Source of the DNA: Bradyrhizobium sp. AZCC 2176 | GTDB taxonomy: Bacteria > Pseudomonadota > Alphaproteobacteria > Rhizobiales > Xanthobacteraceae | DNA length: 64,000 bases | Direction of reading: 5' to 3' | Assembly: GCF_036924645.1 (NCBI RefSeq) | Contig: NZ_JAZHRX010000001.1 | Coordinates: forward strand, 7,033,501-7,097,500 | Shown here: positions 17,407-27,815 of the stretch, one piece after another | How positions within the stretch are numbered: position 1 is the first letter of the stretch | Layout: every line of letters begins with the position of its first letter | Program-made: the position numbers and the translations under genes | The notes under the pieces: generated by a model | What the model was told of the DNA's origin: nothing | Database searches by the model: none | Seen by the model: only the letters and a program-made list of their open reading frames with translations

Positions 17407-17721
17407 ATGAACTTCCGTCCGCTTCACGACCGCGTCGTGGTCAAGCGCATCGACGCCGAAGAGAAGACCGCTGGCGGCATCATCATTCCGGACAGTGCCA
17501 AGGAAAAGCCCTCCCAGGGCGAAATCGTCGCCGTGGGCCCGGGGGGCCGCGACGAAGCCGGCAAGCTGATCCCGATCGACCTCAAGGTCGGCGACCGCGT
17601 CCTGTTCGGCAAATGGTCGGGCACCGAGGTCAAGATCGACGGCCAGGAACTCCTGATCATGAAGGAGTCCGACATCATGGGCGTGCTCGACGTTACCTCC
17701 GCCAAGAAGAAGGCCGCCTAA
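17407..17721 (+). CDS. groES: Co-chaperonin GroES
   Basis: The 104-residue protein starts [16 protein letters not shown]. It contains the mobile loop [22 protein letters not shown] with the GGI(I/V)I motif that contacts GroEL. It caps the GroEL chamber in the cytosol. AGGAGG precedes the ATG. Its length and sequence are typical of rhizobial copies. It is the first gene of the groESL operon, under a CIRCE-like operator. Confidence 0.98.
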   Translation: MNFRPLHDRVVVKRIDAEEKTAGGIIIPDSAKEKPSQGEIVAVGPGGRDEAGKLIPIDLKVGDRVLFGKWSGTEVKIDGQELLIMKESDIMGVLDVTSAKKKAA

Positions 17722-17738
17722 GCGCTTCGCCTGCAACG

Positions 17739-19456
<1,718 letters not shown>

Positions 19457-19489
19457 TCCAGCCATTCTGGCGATATTTAAGGAATGCAG

Positions 19490-19518
19490 AACCCCGGCAG
19501 CGATGCCGGGGTTTTGTT
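19490..19518 (+). terminator. Rho-independent terminator of groESL
   Basis: Stem AACCCCGGCA (19490-19499), loop GCGA, complement TGCCGGGGTT (19504-19513), then a T-rich TTGTTT. It begins 33 bases after the groEL stop. Confidence 0.9.
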
Positions 19519-19520
19519 TG

Positions 19521-20172
19521 AGCAGGCGGTGCGGGACGACCGCTACTGCGCAGTGAACGCCAGCGCCCGTCGCACCGTCACGCTGAAAAAATTCGCAACG
19601 TCACGCTGACGAAAAGATTTCACGCTCGCTGGGATATCCTTGTTATGCACACCACTCCGCAAATATACGATGGTGTATGTTGACATTCTCAAAAAATAAT
19701 TTGCGCGAGAGTCGCAAACCGAACCGACAGCCCGAGTTTTCGTGGGGCACAGTAACGTCGGGGCTGGATCAAGGCTCATCCAAAATCTGATCGAACACGG
19801 AGCGCGAGCTCTCGTGACGCGGGCGAGCGTTGCGGGGAATGCTTTCGCCTGGGAGGAGAATTGTGCCGTGAGTGAAAGTGAAGCGAAAGTCACGCTGAAC
19901 GCGACGGAAGCGGGTGAGCCGACCAGGAAGCATTTCAGCAACGTTCTTCATCGAGCCGGCTAACAAAGCCGCGCTCAACGTCCAAGGTTCATTTGAGGAG
20001 GGATCCGGCCGGTAGGAATAAGCCCAGTAGCGAGCATGAGCCCCACTGCCCGATGCTCGGTCACACAAGGTGCGCGATGCCCCCCAAGTAACCCGCACCG
20101 ACACGAGGCGAACTCCAACCGGCCGGTGCTTTTCCGCAAGAGACAACAAAAACAATTTCCAGGGAGGGCGAC
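19521..20172. other. Gene-poor spacer after groESL
   Basis: About 650 bases with lower GC than the surroundings in its first half (for example around 19650-19700). Short open frames exist on both strands, but none has a convincing ribosome-binding site or recognisable product. I see no clear RNA gene or repeat. A promoter for the small gene at 20173 should lie at its right end. Confidence 0.5.
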
Positions 20173-20385
20173 ATGGGTATGGTCATGGTCAAGTGTCCGC
20201 AAACCGGGCACGCGATTCCCACCGGCATCAAGACTGATCGTGAGAGCTTTGGGCGCAGCGCGGTGTTTTTCTCGCGCACCCGTTGTCCGATTTGCCGCGC
20301 CGATCACGCCTGGTTCGCGCGGGAAGCCTGGGTCGACGAGCCGAGCATCCGGGTCCGGCGCCGCAGCGCGAACTCGCTAGCTTAA
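20173..20385 (+). CDS. Small conserved protein with two CPxx cysteine knuckles (zinc-ribbon-like)
   Basis: This 70-residue protein has KCPQTGHAIPTGI near its start and RCPICRADHAWF in the middle. The first cysteine and the later CPIC pair could hold a metal, as in degenerate zinc ribbons. The C-terminus is basic (RVRRRSANSLA). A GGGAGGGCGAC site precedes the ATG and supports translation. I do not recognise a named family. It is probably cytosolic; there is no membrane segment. Confidence 0.7.
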   Translation: MGMVMVKCPQTGHAIPTGIKTDRESFGRSAVFFSRTRCPICRADHAWFAREAWVDEPSIRVRRRSANSLA

Positions 20386-20427
20386 GCTTCGATACAGATC
20401 AGGCTGTCATCGCGATGGGGGGATACC

Positions 20428-20649
20428 ATGGCGCGAATGCAAATCTCGACTGAAACCTCCACCTGGTTGCTGCAGGCCAGGGATTTTCTTTACGAAGCGC
20501 GACGGCTGAAGCCGGGTCCTGAGCGCAATGATCTGCGCCAGACGGCGAAGGTGCTGCGAGAGATTGCGAGGCTCGAGGCGGCATCCGAGCAAGCATCCGG
20601 CCGAGATTGGCGGCAGAGAACCGGATCGGGCGGAGAAGCCGCTGTTTGA
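20428..20649 (+). CDS. Small helical hypothetical protein
   Basis: The 73-residue product starts MARMQISTETSTWLLQARDF and is predicted to be mostly amphipathic helix (YEARRLKPGPERNDLRQTAK). GGGGG lies just before the ATG. It follows the CPxx protein by 42 bases on the same strand, so the two may be co-transcribed. No family or function is recognised. The final residues (GSGGEAAV) look disordered. Confidence 0.5.
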   Translation: MARMQISTETSTWLLQARDFLYEARRLKPGPERNDLRQTAKVLREIARLEAASEQASGRDWRQRTGSGGEAAV

Positions 20650-20719
20650 TGCGGCTCTCCGGGAATGCCGCAGCGGCAAGTCCCGATGCGAAAGGTCGAG
20701 CGGTTGCGCGGACAGGCGC

Positions 20720-21511
20720 TCACATGGCACCGCCCGATTTGATCCCTGGAATGCGCCGGTCTTCGGACAGAGCCGCCGCGCGAGATCGGGCCAAATTCGC
20801 CGCGAACATCTCCTCGACTTCGAGATGCATGACGTTGTGACATTCGCACGCTGCCGCCGCGAGCCGCGCCGGATCGATCTCGATCAGGCCTCGTCGATCG
20901 GACCTGATCGCTCCGCGCGCGCGCAGATTGCGCATCAGGAGCGTCACGGTCGTACGTCGCACACCGAGTATTTGCGAGAGCGCCTGCTGTGTGAGCGGGA
21001 GCACATCATGGTCGACGCGGTCGCGAAGCTGAAGCAGCCAGCGGGCCATGCGCGCTTCGACCGGGTGAAGCGCGTTGCAGGCCGAGCCGAGCTGAAGCTG
21101 CTTCAGCATCGCCTTGACGTGAATCTGGACCGCGTGCCGTATCGCAGGGCTCCGGTTGAAAGCGGTGTGAAATCGCGATGCGGGTATCCGGGCGGCGGTG
21201 CCGGCCGCACGAACGACCGCGGTATTGTCTGCAGACGACGGCCCGAGCACCGAAAGAATACCTACCGCCCCTTCGCGCCCGACTGCGGCGATGGCAACCG
21301 TATGCCCGTCCGCCATCTCGATCATCAGCGAGATGGCGCCGCTATAAGGGAAGAAGACGTACTCGATCGCGTCGCCCGCCCGCGAAATAACCGCGTCCTG
21401 ATCGAGCTCGATCACCTCGAGCTCAGGCTTCAGCAGGTCGAGATCCGATGCCGGCAATGCTGCAAGAAGGCGATTCCCTATTCCCGCAGAAGGCTTCACT
21501 GCGGGGAACAC
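20720..21511 (-). CDS. Crp/Fnr family transcriptional regulator
   Basis: The 263-residue protein has an N-terminal cyclic-nucleotide-binding-like barrel (VISRAGDAIEYVFFPYSGAIS, then VGREGAVGILSVLG). A C-terminal winged helix-turn-helix follows (LPLTQQALSQILGVRRTTVT). The cAMP-binding Arg/Ser pair of Crp is not evident, and there is no Fnr iron-sulfur cysteine cluster at the N-terminus, so the effector is unknown. Crp-like proteins of this pattern are common in Bradyrhizobium. Its stop faces the small-protein genes; no adjacent target operon is obvious. Confidence 0.88.
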   Translation of the reverse strand: MFPAVKPSAGIGNRLLAALPASDLDLLKPELEVIELDQDAVISRAGDAIEYVFFPYSGAISLMIEMADGHTVAIAAVGREGAVGILSVLGPSSADNTAVVRAAGTAARIPASRFHTAFNRSPAIRHAVQIHVKAMLKQLQLGSACNALHPVEARMARWLLQLRDRVDHDVLPLTQQALSQILGVRRTTVTLLMRNLRARGAIRSDRRGLIEIDPARLAAAACECHNVMHLEVEEMFAANLARSRAAALSEDRRIPGIKSGGAM

Positions 21512-22045
21512 CCGGTGAAGCGTCCGCGACCATCGCCATTTGGAGCGTCCCGGAACGGCGGCCTAAACATGAGCTTAAATCTGCCTTCTCTATACACGCT
21601 CACTCAAACAAACTCGCACTCTAACAACAAACTCCAAACGCTTGGGCGAGCCAGGCTGCTCGCCTAGCCCTAAGAGTTAGATGCAAATGAGCTTTCGGAC
21701 GCAACCATAAAATATGCATGGGTAACACCGTAAGCTTACGGGATTGTGCGGTTCCATTCCGGCGCACGGCAGACCAGCTAGCGCTTGAAATAGCGACTTT
21801 TGCTTCTCAATGAGCGGCGCAGCCATGAGATCCGCGTCGAGCGTTGCGGCGCCGGCGTTGTAATGCAGCCACTGGTGTCACGCTATTGCACCACCGTGCC
21901 GATCCGCCCGTGGCGAATGGCAGGCTGCGCGCCGTTGCTACCGGCATCGATGGAAAAGAACATCATGCCCAGGCGACCGATGACATTCTCCTCGCTCCCT
22001 TCGAAATCCCCGATGCGCTCGCGCCTGACAGCCGTACCGGTCGTC
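21512..22045. other. Gene-poor spacer between the Crp-like gene and the amn repeat
   Basis: About 530 bases. The first part (21560-21720) is relatively AT-rich and is the likely promoter region of the Crp-like gene. Short frames around 21800-22050 have no recognisable product. The spacer ends in a family 2 palindrome. Confidence 0.45.
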
Positions 22046-22136
22046 GGGTAGGCAAAGGCGCAATAGCGCCGCGCCCACCATCCATCGCCAATCGTCCATC
22101 TTGATCGTGGGCACGCTGTCGCCTTGCCCACCGTAC
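22046..22136. repeat. Palindromic intergenic repeat, family 2 (downstream of amn)
   Basis: Decayed copy: GGGTAGGCAAAGGCGC at the left and GCCTTGCCCACCGTAC at the right, with inner CGCGCCCACCAT and ATCGTGGGCACGC. It sits four bases from the amn stop, a position fitting a transcript-end hairpin. Confidence 0.65.
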
Positions 22137-22139
22137 GGC

Positions 22140-23636
22140 CTACTGAAATGCGACTTCGGCAAAGCTTCTGAGCTTGCGCGAATGCAGGCGCTCGGATTCC
22201 TGGTGCTTGACCCGTTCGAGCGCCTTCAGGCTGATCTCCAGATGCTGACCGACGCGTCGCCGGTAGAATTCGCTGGCCATGCCGGCGAGTTTGATTTCGC
22301 CGTGCAGCGGCTTGTCGGAGACGCACAGCAAAGTGCCGTAGGGGACGCGGAAGCGATAGCCGTTGGCGGCAATCGCCGCGGACTCCATGTCGAGCGCGAC
22401 AGCGCGGGATTGCGACAGCCGTCGAATGACCGACGGCCCGCTGATTTCCCAATTGCGATTGTCGACACTTGCAACTGTTCCGGTGCGCATCACCCGTTTG
22501 AGCTCAAAGCCGGTCAGCCCGGTAACCTCGCCGACCGCTTCCTCGAGCGCGACCTGCATCTCGGCAAGCGCTGGGATCGGGACCCAGAGCGGCAGCTCAT
22601 TGTCGAGCACGTGATCCTCGCGGACATAGCCATGCGCGAGTACGTAGTCGCCGAGCCGCTGCGTATTCCTGAGGCCCGCGCAATGCCCCACCATCAGCCA
22701 GGCGTGCGGCCGCAGCACCGCGACGTGGTCGGTGACGTTCCGCGCATTGGACGGACCGGTACCGATGTTGATCAGGGTAATGCCGCGATAGCCGGGCTCG
22801 ACGAGATGAAAAGCAGGCATCTGTGGCGCGCGTTCGGGGGTAATCCCGGTCGTGCCGCCGCCAAGCCGCGCATTGCGCGTGATCGCATTCCCGGGCGCAA
22901 CAAAGGCATCGGGGCCTGTCTCGCCCGATGCGAGGCGGTGCTGGCACAGTTGCACGAAGGCATCGACATAAAACTGGTAGTTCGTGAAGATCACGAAATT
23001 CTGGAAATGCTCAGGATCGGTGCCGGTGTAGTGATAGAGCCGGCGCAGCGAGTAATCGACCCGCGCCGCACGGAACAGGGACAGGGGCTCGGGTGCCCCG
23101 GGGGGCATCTCGAATGTGCCGTCGGCGATCGCATCGTCCATGGCAGCAAGATCGGGCGTATCGAACACGTCGCGCAGCGTTCGCGTAAAGGCCGAGCTGT
23201 CGGCAATCGTCAGCGCCGCCTCGATGTTGATGTCCCGCCGATAGGCGAAATGAATCGGAATGGGCTCGTTCGACTCGCCGATTTCAACCGGCACGCCGTG
23301 GTTCTTGACCAACAGCTCGATTTGCTCGGTGAGATAGGTGCGGAAGATATCCGGCCGCGTCACGCTGGTCTCATGCACGCCCGGCCCCGCGACAAAGCCG
23401 TAAGCGAGACGCGAATCGAGCCGTGCATGGGTCGAGGTCGTCATCCGCACAAACGGATAACAGGCTCGAACGCGCGTCGTGAACGCCCCGCCATTGACAT
23501 AGGCTTCAAAGCGATCGCGAAGGAACCGGGTATTGCGCTCGTAGATCTCTTCGATACGGGCAACGGCCGCACCGGCATCGACGAATGCTTCGGTCGCGAA
23601 CGGCGGTGGAGTTTCGACGAGCATTGCGGAACACAT
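22140..23636 (-). CDS. amn: AMP nucleosidase
   Basis: The product is about 498 residues from the ATG at 23636 (MCSAMLVETPPP). A GTG at 23675 would add 13 residues and neither start has a strong ribosome-binding site. The N-terminal AMP nucleosidase domain (YPFVRMTTSTHARLDSRLAYGFV) is followed by a nucleoside-phosphorylase-like fold with ITLINIGTGPSNARNVTDH, VALDMESAAIAANGYRFRVP and LLCVSDKPLHGE. The MES motif binds the ribose. The enzyme splits AMP to adenine and ribose 5-phosphate, setting the AMP level in the cytosol. Confidence 0.93.
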   Translation of the reverse strand: MCSAMLVETPPPFATEAFVDAGAAVARIEEIYERNTRFLRDRFEAYVNGGAFTTRVRACYPFVRMTTSTHARLDSRLAYGFVAGPGVHETSVTRPDIFRTYLTEQIELLVKNHGVPVEIGESNEPIPIHFAYRRDINIEAALTIADSSAFTRTLRDVFDTPDLAAMDDAIADGTFEMPPGAPEPLSLFRAARVDYSLRRLYHYTGTDPEHFQNFVIFTNYQFYVDAFVQLCQHRLASGETGPDAFVAPGNAITRNARLGGGTTGITPERAPQMPAFHLVEPGYRGITLINIGTGPSNARNVTDHVAVLRPHAWLMVGHCAGLRNTQRLGDYVLAHGYVREDHVLDNELPLWVPIPALAEMQVALEEAVGEVTGLTGFELKRVMRTGTVASVDNRNWEISGPSVIRRLSQSRAVALDMESAAIAANGYRFRVPYGTLLCVSDKPLHGEIKLAGMASEFYRRRVGQHLEISLKALERVKHQESERLHSRKLRSFAEVAFQ

Positions 23637-23808
23637 GTCGTTTCGCGCCAGATTGGTTGTCGAGCGGGGACTCACTCTGGATCAGCAAATATAACCACAA
23701 TCGAGTCTCGTTCCAGACTCGTCGTCTGGGGTTGTGCTCAGAAGTACCCGGTCGTCCCGGGCTTGACCTGGAACCCATAACCACAAATGCCAATTGTTGC
23801 GCGACGCG

Positions 23809-24981
23809 CTACTGGATCTTCGCCAGCACCGCGAGGCGGCGGATGCCCTTGTTCTTGTAGGCGTCGAGGAAGGCGTAGTAGTCCTTGAAGGATACGCAGC
23901 CGTTGGACTGGCCGCTCGGTCCGAGCATGTAGGTGTGCGCAAGCAGGCCGTCACGGCCGTGGATCTTGTCCTCGCCGCCGATCGGTGTCAGCCGCAGCGC
24001 CGGCACGCCGTGAAACAGCGCCTCGCGCGGCGTCAGTTCGTAGATGTGCGGGGGCGTCACGCCCTGCATCCGCACATGCGAATAGCGCACGTCATCCATC
24101 TTGGAGCCGAGCCCCGAATGCGCCTCCAGCCTGGTACCGTCTGGCAGATACACCGTCTTGGCGGCGATATCGTAGACCGCGGTCTGGCGATCATAGGGCG
24201 GCGCGCCGCCCATCATCGGGTTCTGGCTTCGCGTATCGATGATACTGCCGGTGACGTTGGCGTCGGCGGATGCGAAAGCGAGCAGCGAGTTCTGTGGCTG
24301 CTTGCCCCACAGCTTTTCGACCATTGACTGCTTGTCGTTGGAAGCGATCGACATCACCGCGGCCTTGGCGCGCTGCGCCATGTCGCGAACGGAAGTGCCG
24401 GAGGAGACCTTCGCGGTCTTGTCCTCCGCAGTCCTAGCTTCGGCCTCCTTCGGCGCCGCGGCCGGAACGTTCAAGGCGAGCTTGGTAGCCGGTGCGGAAA
24501 CTTTCGGCTTGGCCGCTTCGGCAGGCTTTGGCGCACCGACAGCCTTTGGCGTTTCGGCCGGCGGGGAAGCAGCCGCCAGCTTCGTTGCCTCGACGGGTTG
24601 CGGCTCAACAGACCTGGACGGCTCGCCCTGCGGCGCTGCCGCGGCAAACCGTTCGCTGAACATCAGCGAGCTCGCTACGTTCTCCGGCGCGGGCATCACC
24701 AGTGGGCGTTGCTCCAGCGAAGCGAATATTTCGTTGAAGGCCGGCCGCATCGAACCGGCGGCGACCATGGTCGAGCTTTTGACGAGGGGCGCCTCGAAGG
24801 CGGCGCTGTTCACGCTCGGATAGATGCTGGCGCCGATCACGTTGGTGTAAACGGTCCAAGCGCAGCCCAGCACGAGGCCCGCGACCGCGACACCGCCGAG
24901 AAAATGTTGGGGAATACCCTTGCGAGAGGATTTCCTGCGGTTGTGGGCCGCAGGGCCGAACGCACGCGTACGCTTACTCAT
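23809..24981 (-). CDS. DUF2778 (Tlde1-like L,D-transpeptidase) membrane-anchored protein
   Basis: The 390-residue protein begins with a basic cytosolic segment (SKRTRAFGPAAHNRRKSSRKG) and one membrane helix (GGVAVAGLVLGCAWTVY). A long Ala/Pro/Glu linker follows (residues about 100-240). The C-terminal DUF2778 domain carries KIHGRDGLLAHTYMLGPSGQSNGCVSF, the His and Cys of the L,D-transpeptidase-like active site. Relatives cut or exchange peptidoglycan cross-links; the Salmonella one is a type VI toxin. Here no secretion genes or immunity gene adjoin it, so a housekeeping cell-wall role is more likely. Confidence 0.88.
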   Translation of the reverse strand: MSKRTRAFGPAAHNRRKSSRKGIPQHFLGGVAVAGLVLGCAWTVYTNVIGASIYPSVNSAAFEAPLVKSSTMVAAGSMRPAFNEIFASLEQRPLVMPAPENVASSLMFSERFAAAAPQGEPSRSVEPQPVEATKLAAASPPAETPKAVGAPKPAEAAKPKVSAPATKLALNVPAAAPKEAEARTAEDKTAKVSSGTSVRDMAQRAKAAVMSIASNDKQSMVEKLWGKQPQNSLLAFASADANVTGSIIDTRSQNPMMGGAPPYDRQTAVYDIAAKTVYLPDGTRLEAHSGLGSKMDDVRYSHVRMQGVTPPHIYELTPREALFHGVPALRLTPIGGEDKIHGRDGLLAHTYMLGPSGQSNGCVSFKDYYAFLDAYKNKGIRRLAVLAKIQ

Positions 24982-25243
24982 TCACACAACGCCCAGAACA
25001 ATTCCACCAAGTCCCCCATTGATGCTGCGTCCGGAGACGTTGCCTGCAGCATCTCGCAGAGGCACAGAGCGTCATTAAGGCGACTTTTAGTTAAATCCGG
25101 CTTAAACGCGGGCGGATCTAAGGCAGGCTCAAATACATGGAACTATTGGGGAAATTATCTCCGTAGTGACGCAGGGATTAGTCCCAATCAGGGACACCCG
25201 GTGTATGGCTCGCCAAGTGTCCCACATCGGGCCAGGTTTGGCC

Positions 25244-26584
25244 TCAATCCTTGAACGGATCGAACTCGTTCTCCCCCGCCATCGCAACCGCGAACGGACG
25301 CAGCGTATGCTGCACCTTGATCGAGCCAGCGTGCTCGGCCAGCACGTCCGGCAGCCGGCGATAGGCCATCGGACTTTCATCGAGGTCGGCGCCTACGAGC
25401 GTGACGCCACACGATTGCAGCCAGGCGTCCATCTCCGCCCGCGTGAACCGCCGCTTGGCTTCCTTGCGGCCGAACAGGCGGCCCGCGCCGTGCACCGTCG
25501 AGTAGAGCGAGGCCCTCGCCTCCTCGCTGTCGACGCCCTCAACGATCACCGCGTCGTCGCCCATCGATCCGCCGATGAAGCCACGCTGGCCGGGAAATGC
25601 CGGGGTTGCTCCCTTCCGAACCACCCACAAATCCCTGCCGCCATGGTTCTCCCGCCACGCGTAATTGTGGTGGTTGTGAACCATGTCGGTGACTTCGCCG
25701 CCGATGATCCGGCGCACGCGCTCGACCACCCATTCGCGGCCGGCATAGGCGTAGCGCCCGGCGAGTTGCATCGCCGCGATGTAGCGCCGTCCGATCTCGC
25801 TGCCCTCATCGATGACGGCGGGCGGCACGTTCATGCCGTCCTTGCCGCCCGCGGCCTTGAGGTAGCGGGTCGCGCTGGTGTGTCCGAGGCCGCGGCTGCC
25901 GAAGTGCACGCCGATCCAGACGAAGCCCTCCTCGTCGCGCAACAGGTCGACATAGTGGTTGCCCGACCCGACGGTCCCGAGTTGCGTGACCGCCTTCTGT
26001 CGGTAGGCACCCATGTCGGACTCGCGCCATGCATCGGCGTCGTCGAACAGTTCATGCTCGACCCGCTCGTCATTGGTACGCCCGAGGCCGAACGAGATCA
26101 CGCTGTGCACGTCCTTGATGATGGTGCCGACATTGCCTTCGATCTGGCTGAACGGCGTATCGAGACGCACGGCCATGTTGCCGCAACCGATGTCGAAGCC
26201 GACACCGGAGATGCTGACCTGCTTCTCATACGCGATCACGCCGCCGACCGGCTGGGCATAACCCAGATGACCGTCAGCACAAAGGACACCGGCGACCGCG
26301 TTACCGACCGACATGCAATTGCGCATCTGCGCGATCGTCGCGTCGTCGTGCTTGCCGAAGACCTTGAGCGGGCTGTTCTGGTATTGCGCCGCCTGCGGCT
26401 TGGGCGCGATATCGGATGCAACGGCCTTCGCGTCTCGCGCAAGCTTCTCCTTGCGCGCGGCGTCGCGAAACAGGCACCAGGTCGGCATCGGCCGCTGGCC
26501 GGGCCGATCGATCTTGGCATCGGGATCAAGCCCGGCTTCAACGGCCAAAGCCCTGGCCCGCTCCTGGTAGGGATCGGATCGCAT
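25244..26584 (-). CDS. rtcB: RtcB family RNA ligase
   Basis: The 446-residue protein starts after GTAGGAGGATCAA. It has the family's metal-binding and guanylylation motifs: CADGHLGYAQPVGG, GVGFDIGCGNMAVRLDT, GTVGSGNHYVDL, HFGSRGLGHT, MVHNHHNYAW, RKGATPAF and the His of STVHGAGR. RtcB joins RNA 2',3'-cyclic phosphate or 3'-phosphate ends to 5'-OH ends using GTP and Mn. No RtcA cyclase or RtcR regulator gene is nearby. The DUF899 gene lies upstream on the same strand. Confidence 0.92.
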   Translation of the reverse strand: MRSDPYQERARALAVEAGLDPDAKIDRPGQRPMPTWCLFRDAARKEKLARDAKAVASDIAPKPQAAQYQNSPLKVFGKHDDATIAQMRNCMSVGNAVAGVLCADGHLGYAQPVGGVIAYEKQVSISGVGFDIGCGNMAVRLDTPFSQIEGNVGTIIKDVHSVISFGLGRTNDERVEHELFDDADAWRESDMGAYRQKAVTQLGTVGSGNHYVDLLRDEEGFVWIGVHFGSRGLGHTSATRYLKAAGGKDGMNVPPAVIDEGSEIGRRYIAAMQLAGRYAYAGREWVVERVRRIIGGEVTDMVHNHHNYAWRENHGGRDLWVVRKGATPAFPGQRGFIGGSMGDDAVIVEGVDSEEARASLYSTVHGAGRLFGRKEAKRRFTRAEMDAWLQSCGVTLVGADLDESPMAYRRLPDVLAEHAGSIKVQHTLRPFAVAMAGENEFDPFKD

Positions 26585-26644
26585 TTGATCCTCCTACACT
26601 GCAACGCCTCATGCCGAAAGCCGATCAAGGCTTCGGAGGATCCC

Positions 26645-26735
26645 ATGTCGACCGCAACAGAGGTCCGTTCGGTTCGCAGTGAACTATCACAACGTCGAGC
26701 TTGCCAGGAATGGCTTTGCGCGCCGCGCGTACTAA
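26645..26735 (+). pseudogene. Possible remnant of a very small ORF (frameshifted)
   Basis: CGGAGGATCCC precedes an ATG at 26645 that reads STATEVRSVRS. One base out of frame, the segment 26679-26735 reads VNYHNVELARNGFARRAY followed by two stops (TAATAA). The two halves look like one roughly 30-residue product broken by an indel. No family is recognised, and the tail overlaps the end of the DUF899 gene. This is weak evidence. Confidence 0.3.
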
Positions 26736-27427
26736 TAACTCAGGCGCGGATACCAGTCCTTGCCCCGCCCTTCCGGCGTAGTGTCCAGGATGGTCCACAG
26801 CGGATCGAAGTCAGGTGCACCACGCGGGTCCTGTCCGGGATCGGCAATCGATGGTCCCATTTCGCCGGACCAGAAATGGCGGATGCTGCCGTCGCGGCGC
26901 GTGAACACGTTGTAGCCGGGAACGTCCGCGTCCGCCGCGCTGACGTAATCGCGCGTGAATTCGCCAGACGGGTCCGAATAGACCCGGTGCCGTGTCCAGC
27001 CGCGCGCCTTCTTCGCTGCGATCAGCCGCGCGATCGGCGAGCGCGCCACGAACACAAACGCGATGCGCTGCTCGACGTCGGGCAGCTTTGCTTCCCAGGT
27101 GCTCATGAAGGACGTGCACATCGGGCACGGCTGCTCGCGCTGCGGTCCGAACATGTAGCTGTAGATCACGAGCGTCTGCTTGTCGCCGAACAGGTCCGAC
27201 AAGGTCGCCTTGCCGCCCTCGCCTTCGAATTCATAGTTTTTCGTCACTGCGCCTCCCGGCGGCAGCGCGCGGCGCAATTCGGCGACGCGCTCGATGTGGC
27301 GGCGCAGTTCGATCTCCTCCGCCAGTAATTGCTCGCGGGCGCGGCGATACTCGGCACTCTCATTGGGAAAGCGCACGCTATTTCCACGTGCGAGTTCAGC
27401 GGCGGGTTTCAGGGCGGAACCGGACAT
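26732..27427 (-). CDS. DUF899 family (thioredoxin-like) protein
   Basis: I take the ATG at 27427, with GGAGG seven bases upstream, giving 231 residues; the longer frame is untranslated leader. The protein has an N-terminal helical stretch (RRAREQLLAEEIELRRHIERV), then YEFEGEGGKATLSDLFGD and YSYMFGPQREQPCPMCTSFMS with a CxxC-type pair. It ends FWSGEMGPS plus FDPLWTILDTTPEGRG, the DUF899 pattern. The family has a thioredoxin fold and its substrate is unknown. It lies upstream of rtcB on the same strand. Confidence 0.87.
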   Translation of the reverse strand: MSGSALKPAAELARGNSVRFPNESAEYRRAREQLLAEEIELRRHIERVAELRRALPPGGAVTKNYEFEGEGGKATLSDLFGDKQTLVIYSYMFGPQREQPCPMCTSFMSTWEAKLPDVEQRIAFVFVARSPIARLIAAKKARGWTRHRVYSDPSGEFTRDYVSAADADVPGYNVFTRRDGSIRHFWSGEMGPSIADPGQDPRGAPDFDPLWTILDTTPEGRGKDWYPRLSY

Positions 27428-27762
27428 GGAATGACCTCCATTTTGGTTGACCTGGATACAAGACGTTCTTGCGACACGTCGTTCCGACACCGCGGCACCA
27501 AAATACGCCTCGGAAATCGCCGTTTCGGCCACACACGCGACACTCTGCATACCGGCCTTGCGTTCCTGCCGAGCCCGGCCTGCCCGCAACCGGAACGGGT
27601 CCCTTCAACTCCTTCCAATTTTTGCCTTTTCAGCGTTGTAACCGGCCATTTACGACGCTTTTTGAGCCGAATTATACGACCGGAGTTTTGCCGAACCTTA
27701 TGGGCCGCCGGCAGACACATTATTGGAGCCCTTTATTCGCTTTGCGTGTTGGGGCGCCATTG
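27428..27762. other. Divergent intergenic region between DUF899 and FecR genes
   Basis: About 340 bases without a supported gene. The middle (27600-27680) is less GC-rich and could hold promoters for both directions. A perfect palindrome follows at 27763. Confidence 0.45.
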
Positions 27763-27780
27763 TGATACGGTGCCGTATCA
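27763..27780. promoter_or_regulatory. Perfect 8-2-8 inverted repeat upstream of the FecR gene
   Basis: TGATACGG-TG-CCGTATCA, both arms exact. It ends 35 bases before the FecR start, where an operator or a promoter-overlapping site would be expected. No regulator gene is adjacent, so the protein that might bind is unknown. A chance palindrome of this size is possible in 64 kb. Confidence 0.45.
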
Positions 27781-27815
27781 ATCCAATTTCTCCCATGCCC
27801 GGAAGGGAAGCTGCC

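Noticed and set aside
22101..23780. 559-residue frame antisense to amn
   Set aside because: Arg/Gly/His-rich shadow of the AMP nucleosidase gene, with no ribosome-binding site.
23809..24981. Type VI secretion effector/immunity pair
   Set aside because: The domain matches Tlde1, but there is no adjacent immunity gene, VgrG, Hcp or PAAR.
25166..27328. 720-residue frame antisense to rtcB and DUF899
   Set aside because: It mirrors two clear genes on the other strand and has no family features. Only the short start at 26645 was kept, as a weak remnant.
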